This document shows, one piece after another, positions 59,436-64,000 of a stretch of 64,000 nt of DNA; within the stretch, counting starts at the first letter, position 1, and each line of letters opens with the position of its first letter. Below the pieces are notes generated by a model, which saw only the letters and a list, made by a program, of their open reading frames with translations, was not told where the DNA came from and did no database searches. The stretch is from Zhongshania sp. (GTDB taxonomy: Bacteria; Pseudomonadota; Gammaproteobacteria; Pseudomonadales; Spongiibacteraceae): positions 1 to 64,000 of the forward strand of contig JAGPVP010000061.1 in assembly GCA_018066965.1 (NCBI GenBank), given 5' to 3'. Made by a program: the position numbers and the translations under genes.

Positions 59436-60964
59436 AGGGCGTAAAACTGCATGTCAGGGTACTGGCGCTGGCACTATTACTGATTGGTGCCGCCAGCACC
59501 GCATGGCAGATTTTTGTTCTCAATATTCCTGTTTCCTCGGAAACCACCGAACCGGTGTGGGTCATTGATGCCAAACTTAGCTTTAATGCTCGCGACAATA
59601 GCCCGGTAAAAGTACAGATGTACCTGCCGCCGGTTTGGAGTAAGTTTATTACCCTGAACGAGAGCTTTATTTCTAAAAGCTACGGAGTGAATACCGATAT
59701 TGTCGGCGACAATCGCCAAGCGGTGTGGTCGGCACGCCGCGCAGAGGGCAATCAACAACTGTTTTACCGCCTAATGCTCACCAAGCGCAGCAATTCGCGC
59801 TTTTCCGAGTCTGAACCTGGCCCACAGTTTAGCGAAAGCCCTGAGTTAATCGGCGTAGAAAACGTCGCGGTAGATGCGCTGCTAAAACCTATCCGTGAGC
59901 ATTCAGCAGACATCGAATCATTTATTCGCGAAGCGATTAAATTAATTAACGAGCCCAGCAACGATAACGCCCGCTTGCTACTGGGTAATGACTATACCCA
60001 AGACAATAAATCTCGCGTCCTTGAACTCTTGCTGTCTTCCGCTCACATTCCTGTTGAACGGGTTCATACCCTGCGTTTGGTCAGTAGCGTAGCGCAGGTA
60101 TCAGAGCTGTGGATGCGCAGCTATAACGGTAAACGTTGGCTTTACTTCAACCCCGAAACCGGCGCCCAAGGGTTGCCCAATGACCGGGTCGTTTGGTGGA
60201 CGGGCGATGAGCCCATGGCCAAGGTTGATGGCGGCCGCAATCTAAAAATCGAAGTCACTGCCAATCAGAGAACCATGAATTCAATTATGCTCGCGCAATC
60301 TATCGCTGAGCGTAAAGAGAACAAGCTATGGGCCTTGTCGCTATACGACTTGCCTTTGCAGTCGCAACAGACCTTTGAAATCATTCTTATGATTCCCATC
60401 GGCGTTATGCTTATTTTGCTGCTGCGTAACGTGATCGGTTTGGAAACACTGGGCACATTTACACCGGTTCTAATTGGTCTCGCTTTCCGAGAAACCCAAG
60501 TTTTCTGGGGCGTTATTCTATTTACGGTTATCACCGCACTGGGCTTGTCGCTGCGATCCTATCTCGAGCATCTGCATTTACAGCTGCTGTCGAGGCTGTC
60601 CGTGGTGCTCACCTTTGTGGTTATCGTTATGGCGCTAATCAGCGTGCTCGGACACCGCTTAGGCTTAGACCGCGGCCTGTCTATCGCCCTGTTCCCCATG
60701 GTTATTCTGACCATGTCGATTGAGCGTATGTCGATAGTGTGGGAAGAGCGCGGTGGCGTTCATGCTGGTAAAGTCGGTATTGGCACTCTGGTTGCGGCAA
60801 CCTTGTCGCACTTAATGATGACCTACGAGCCGTGGTCGTACTTCGTGTTTACCTTCCCTGGCATGCTGCTGGTCTTTATGTCTCTGATGCTAGCGCTGGG
60901 TCATTACCGCGGCTATCGCTTAACCGAACTATTCCGCTTTAACGCCATGATTAAAGGCAAATAA
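59432..60964 (+). CDS. Inactive transglutaminase-like protein with 7TM domain
   Basis: A 510-residue membrane protein. A signal-anchor (VRVLALALLLIGAASTAWQIF) precedes an extracytoplasmic transglutaminase-like domain (about 60-290) with no obvious catalytic triad, then seven membrane helices beginning FEIILMIPIGVMLILLLRNVIGLETLGTFTPVLIGL. It is overlapping with the retropepsin gene (ATGA) and abuts the ATP-grasp gene, so the three form a unit. Confidence 0.85.
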   Translation: MKGVKLHVRVLALALLLIGAASTAWQIFVLNIPVSSETTEPVWVIDAKLSFNARDNSPVKVQMYLPPVWSKFITLNESFISKSYGVNTDIVGDNRQAVWSARRAEGNQQLFYRLMLTKRSNSRFSESEPGPQFSESPELIGVENVAVDALLKPIREHSADIESFIREAIKLINEPSNDNARLLLGNDYTQDNKSRVLELLLSSAHIPVERVHTLRLVSSVAQVSELWMRSYNGKRWLYFNPETGAQGLPNDRVVWWTGDEPMAKVDGGRNLKIEVTANQRTMNSIMLAQSIAERKENKLWALSLYDLPLQSQQTFEIILMIPIGVMLILLLRNVIGLETLGTFTPVLIGLAFRETQVFWGVILFTVITALGLSLRSYLEHLHLQLLSRLSVVLTFVVIVMALISVLGHRLGLDRGLSIALFPMVILTMSIERMSIVWEERGGVHAGKVGIGTLVAATLSHLMMTYEPWSYFVFTFPGMLLVFMSLMLALGHYRGYRLTELFRFNAMIKGK

Positions 60965-60965
60965 C

Positions 60966-62030
60966 ATGTCCTTATTCAGCACATGGAAAGAACTGCGCAA
61001 AAAAGGTGTGATGGGGATCAACCAGCGCAATGCAGACTATGTATTGCGCTACAACCAACGCCACCTTTACCCCTTGGTTGACGACAAGATCAAAACCAAA
61101 GAGCGCGCCGTGCAGGCAGGTATCCACGTACCGCCCATGTATGGCGTAATTGATTCAGACAAGCAAATTAGTCAGCTTACCGATATCGTCAAAGACCACC
61201 GCGATTTTGTTATCAAGCCTGCACAAGGGGCCGGTGGCGACGGTATTATCGTGATAGCTGACCAATTTGAAGGTTACTATCGCACCACCTCTGGTCGCTT
61301 ATTAAGCCGCGATGATATCGAGTTTCACCTGTCCGGTATTTTATCTGGTATCTACTCGCTGGGCGGTCACCGCGACCGCGCGCTCATTGAATTTCGAGTT
61401 ACCCCCGATCCCATTTTTAGCGCTATCAGCTACGAAGGCGTGCCGGATATTCGTATTATCGTTTTGAAAGGCTACCCCTTGCTTGCAATGCTGCGCCTAC
61501 CTACACGGCAATCAGGCGGCAAGGCCAACCTTCATCAAGGCGCAATAGGTGTTGGTGTCGATTTGGCAACAGGCATTACCCTAGATGGCACGTGGCTAAA
61601 CAAATTCATTAACAGCCACCCTGACACCACCAACCCCGTGCGCGGTGTACAGCTGCCGTTCTGGGATGAGTTTATGTCACTAGCCACCCGCTGCTATGAG
61701 CTGACAGGCCTGGGTTACTTGGGCGTAGATATGGTGCTGGACAAAGATCGCGGCCCATTAATGCTAGAGCTAAATGCGCGGCCGGGGCTAAACATCCAGA
61801 TCGCCAATGACGCTGGGCTAGCTGCTCGCTGCCGGAAAGTAGAAGATGAAATTGACCGGCTTGCGGCCAAAGGCATAAAGAAACCGTCACCGGCAAAGCG
61901 ACTCGCTTTTTGTCAGCGTGAATTTGCCCAGCAATCATTAATTCCCAGCAACGAGCCCCTAGTTGCCGAGGTTCTATCTACGCTGAGTAATGACACTGGC
62001 AACGACTCTCAGCCAAGCAGTAACCTCTAG
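60966..62030 (+). CDS. RimK-like alpha-L-glutamate ligase-type ATP-grasp protein
   Basis: A 354-residue ATP-grasp ligase that would join an amino acid (often glutamate) to a carboxylate. RDFVIKPAQGAGGDGIIVI near 75-95 is the ATP lid, DIRIIVLKGYPLLAMLRLP is in the middle, and YLGVDMVLDKDRGPLMLELNARPGLNIQ near 255-282 holds the Mg/Glu residues. It follows the 7TM gene by one base. The target is unknown. The unit ends at a strong terminator. Confidence 0.87.
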   Translation: MSLFSTWKELRKKGVMGINQRNADYVLRYNQRHLYPLVDDKIKTKERAVQAGIHVPPMYGVIDSDKQISQLTDIVKDHRDFVIKPAQGAGGDGIIVIADQFEGYYRTTSGRLLSRDDIEFHLSGILSGIYSLGGHRDRALIEFRVTPDPIFSAISYEGVPDIRIIVLKGYPLLAMLRLPTRQSGGKANLHQGAIGVGVDLATGITLDGTWLNKFINSHPDTTNPVRGVQLPFWDEFMSLATRCYELTGLGYLGVDMVLDKDRGPLMLELNARPGLNIQIANDAGLAARCRKVEDEIDRLAAKGIKKPSPAKRLAFCQREFAQQSLIPSNEPLVAEVLSTLSNDTGNDSQPSSNL

Positions 62031-62042
62031 TCTTTCAAATAT

Positions 62043-62083
62043 AAAAAACCCCGCTTACCGTAATACGGTAAGCGGGGTTTTTT
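62043..62083. terminator. Bidirectional rho-independent terminator
   Basis: A near-perfect stem (AAAAAACCCCGCTTACCG with CGGTAAGCGGGGTTTTTT, loop taata) lies between the convergent ATP-grasp and dsbA genes. A-runs and T-runs flank both sides, so it works on both strands. Confidence 0.93.
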
Positions 62084-62128
62084 ATTCAGACTCAATGGCG
62101 GGCTATAACACCGCCATATAAAATAGCC

Positions 62129-62833
62129 TTACTTTGCAGCGCGCTCTTTCTCAATCAGCTCTTGAGCAACCTGCAACATCTCAGCTTGGCCACCCGCAGA
62201 GCGACCTGTTATACGATATTTTCCGTTAACAATCAGCTCTGGCGTGCCGGCAATGCCGTATGAACGAGCACGGGCATCGGCTTGTTTCACTTGGCTATTC
62301 ACACCAAAAGAGTCAAAGGTTTTACGGAAGGTATCCTCATCAATACCCGCGTGCTCAGTAAACAGTTTTGCCAAGGCATCCGCATCACGCAAAGTGTTAC
62401 GGTCTACATTAATAGCGTTAAAAATAGGCTCATGAACCTTATCCAAAACACCCAAGGTCAATGCGGTGTAGTACGCTTTGGCATGCACCACCATCAAGTC
62501 ATTCCACATGGCGGGAGAGCGGTGAAAATCGACATCTGCTGGCAACTTTTTCTTCCAAGCCTCTAGCATCGGGTCAAAATGGAAGCAGTGACTGCAGCCA
62601 TACCAAAACACTTCAACAACTTCTATTTTATCTGGATTGGTCGTTCTTACCGGCTGGGCAATGCGAATAAAACGTTCGCCTTTATCGGCGCTGTCTGTGG
62701 GCTGAGCCTGAGCAGCACTTGCCGCCGCTGGCTGCGCCGATTTAACCGCCGCAGATTCCGCACCATCACTGCAAGCAGACACTAATAATAAAAAGCTGAA
62801 TACACTGACCAACGAGAATATTTTCTTAACCAT
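62129..62833 (-). CDS. dsbA: Thiol:disulfide interchange protein DsbA (lipoprotein form)
   Basis: A 234-residue DsbA/DsbL-type oxidoreductase that introduces disulfides in the periplasm. The active site is Cys80-Ser-His-Cys83 (most DsbA proteins have CPHC), and the cis-Pro loop is GIAGTPELIVNG near 195. The N-terminus LLLVSAC is a lipobox with Cys21, so it is probably membrane-anchored, followed by an Ala/Gln-rich linker. It lies next to the cytochrome c4/c5 genes, as in pseudomonads. Confidence 0.9.
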   Translation of the reverse strand: MVKKIFSLVSVFSFLLLVSACSDGAESAAVKSAQPAAASAAQAQPTDSADKGERFIRIAQPVRTTNPDKIEVVEVFWYGCSHCFHFDPMLEAWKKKLPADVDFHRSPAMWNDLMVVHAKAYYTALTLGVLDKVHEPIFNAINVDRNTLRDADALAKLFTEHAGIDEDTFRKTFDSFGVNSQVKQADARARSYGIAGTPELIVNGKYRITGRSAGGQAEMLQVAQELIEKERAAK

Positions 62834-63007
62834 GAAGCCCCCTCATTTAAAAACGTTTTACCATCACCTATCGGAAAATAGTAAGCGCAGTATAAATACA
62901 TTGTTATAAGCTGTCTGAGACCACACTCAAACTTAATGATTCCGATTTTCCACTTTAACACGGCACTTTGTCGCAACGCGTTTGTATAGACCAAAATCAA
63001 CAGAGAT

Positions 63008-63036
63008 AAAAAAAGCGGCCGAAGCCGCCTTTTTTA
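63008..63036. terminator. Rho-independent terminator after cytochrome c4
   Basis: The stem GCGGC-cgaa-GCCGC, flanked by A-runs and T-runs (AAAAAAA before and TTTTTT after, reading either way), lies 12 bases after the cytochrome c4 stop codon on the minus strand. Confidence 0.88.
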
Positions 63037-63048
63037 TCTGCTTGCACT

Positions 63049-63675
63049 TCAGTGGTGCAAACCTTGAATAAATGCAGCTACGGCTTCAATTTCCGAATCA
63101 CTCATTTTAAAAGCAACCGAACGCATAATTTGAGTATCGCCATCATTGCTACGACCTTCACGGCCATCTGCGGCTGCGCGGAACGCCTTCAATTGCGCTA
63201 TGGTGTAATCCGCATGCTGGCCAGCCAATGCCGGGAAGCCCGCCGCCGCCATACCGTGACCGGTTGGTGTATGGCATGCCGCACAAGCCGGAACATTACG
63301 GTCTGCAATACCACCACGATAAATCGCGGCGCCTTTTTCTACCAAGGCAGGGTCGGCCTGACCGGTGCTAGCCGTTTTGCTAGCGTAAAAAGCGGCAATG
63401 TTGGCAATATCTTGATCCGACAAATTTTCTGTTTGTCCCGCCATCATCGGCACAGAACGCGCACCAGATTTAATGTCATGAATTTGCTTGGCTAAGTAAC
63501 GCTCGCCCTGACCCGCTAATTTTGGAAATGTTGGCGCGGCACTATTACCGTCTGCGCCATGACACGCCGCACAAGCCGCCGCTTTCATTTTACCGGCTCT
63601 CGCGTTGCCTTCTAATGCCACGGCAGAACCGGCAAACATCAATGAGGCAACCATTACTAGTAGTGTTTTATTCAT
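63049..63675 (-). CDS. Dihaem cytochrome c4
   Basis: A 208-residue periplasmic protein from the ATG at 63675, with signal peptide MNKTLLVMVASLMFAGSAVA. Two haem sites of the form CAACH are visible, one in each half, with the Met ligands in VPMMAGQ and MRSVAFKM. It donates electrons to terminal oxidases. The longer frame from 63714 is less likely. It follows the c5-like gene by 42 bases as an operon. Confidence 0.9.
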   Translation of the reverse strand: MNKTLLVMVASLMFAGSAVALEGNARAGKMKAAACAACHGADGNSAAPTFPKLAGQGERYLAKQIHDIKSGARSVPMMAGQTENLSDQDIANIAAFYASKTASTGQADPALVEKGAAIYRGGIADRNVPACAACHTPTGHGMAAAGFPALAGQHADYTIAQLKAFRAAADGREGRSNDGDTQIMRSVAFKMSDSEIEAVAAFIQGLHH

Positions 63676-63717
63676 TGTCACGTACTCTTTAATCAAGATA
63701 ATTCTGTCACACACCGC

Positions 63718-64000
63718 TTAAGATTGTGGCGTCGCCATAAACTCAATCAGTGCTTTAAATTCGTCTGCGCTACAGTTAAAACACAGGCCCTTTGGCGGCA
63801 TAGTGTTAAAACCTTCATCTGCATGTTTCACCAAGGTTTCCATGCCTTTCTCTAGGCGAGGCGCCCAATCTGCTTCAACTCCGGTTTTTGGCGCACCATT
63901 CGCACCAAAACCATGACAGGCATAGCAGGATGCCTGATAACGATCTACAATCGCCTGCTCGGCAGCGCCGGCTGACACGCTAGACACCAGAAATAGTACA
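63718..64000 (-). CDS. Cytochrome c5-like protein (5' end outside window)
   Basis: The gene runs past the window's right edge; the open frame shows the end of a signal peptide (VLFLVSSVSAGA) at the border and a mature region with a CYACH haem site. MPPKGLCFNCSADEF supplies the axial Met and the c5-type cysteine pair. It precedes the cytochrome c4 gene in the same direction, the c5-c4 pairing seen in other gammaproteobacteria. Confidence 0.88.
   Translation of the reverse strand, partial: VLFLVSSVSAGAAEQAIVDRYQASCYACHGFGANGAPKTGVEADWAPRLEKGMETLVKHADEGFNTMPPKGLCFNCSADEFKALIEFMATPQS

Overview
This 64-kb chromosomal window looks like a marine, moderate-GC gammaproteobacterium. The closest fit I can suggest is the Spongiibacteraceae/Cellvibrionales, by gene content only and with no tree behind it. 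Supporting signs are a complete ectoine (osmolyte) operon, a cytochrome c5-c4 pair next to dsbA, a ybgA-phrB pair, many inner- and outer-membrane transport genes, and no phage or plasmid backbone genes. No rRNA or tRNA genes were seen.

Layout. 1-5100: a structured three-way-junction element, then a symporter, a class I-like HMG-CoA reductase, an HSL-type esterase and a family III CoA-transferase, which may handle 3-hydroxy-3-methylglutarate or mevalonate. 5.1-9.9 kb: small hypotheticals, an LprI-like protein, an MDR oxidoreductase and an FHA/PP2C phosphatase pair. 9.9-18.2 kb: a sulfide-oxidation module, with a sigma-54 activator carrying the FisR cysteine pattern, a divergent -24/-12 promoter, a cyanide-insensitive-type bd oxidase, a persulfide dioxygenase, a fused phosphatase-like/sulfide:quinone oxidoreductase and a SulP transporter. 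18.2-28.6 kb: housekeeping genes including an AddAB-like helicase-nuclease pair.

28.8-33.4 kb is the accessory part. Two GFA-family genes and a REP/MITE-like inverted repeat lead into an integron-type cassette array read on the minus strand. Six attC-like sites, four of them closely related, separate small promoterless genes (three of them for exported proteins), and one cassette holds a YefM/YoeB-like toxin-antitoxin pair in the opposite orientation. No integron integrase is in the window, so it looks like a CALIN (cluster of attC sites lacking an integrase) or the distal part of a larger chromosomal integron.

33.6-48 kb: a thioesterase, a PepSY protein, a degenerate GGDEF protein, ethanolamine ammonia-lyase EutBC without shell genes, an ECF42 sigma factor with its DGPF/YciI-type regulon (two promoters of near-identical architecture are visible), an acyltransferase and several membrane proteins. 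48-55 kb: a Na+/solute symporter, a TPR membrane protein, and the ask_ect, ectC, ectB, ectA operon with a divergent MarR-type EctR. 55-64 kb: a methyltransferase, a c5-type lipoprotein cytochrome, ybgA-phrB, a zinc-protease/7TM-transglutaminase/ATP-grasp trio, a strong bidirectional terminator, DsbA, cytochrome c4 and a partial cytochrome c5 running off the end.

All functional statements are from reading the translated sequences and motifs; no database search was run.
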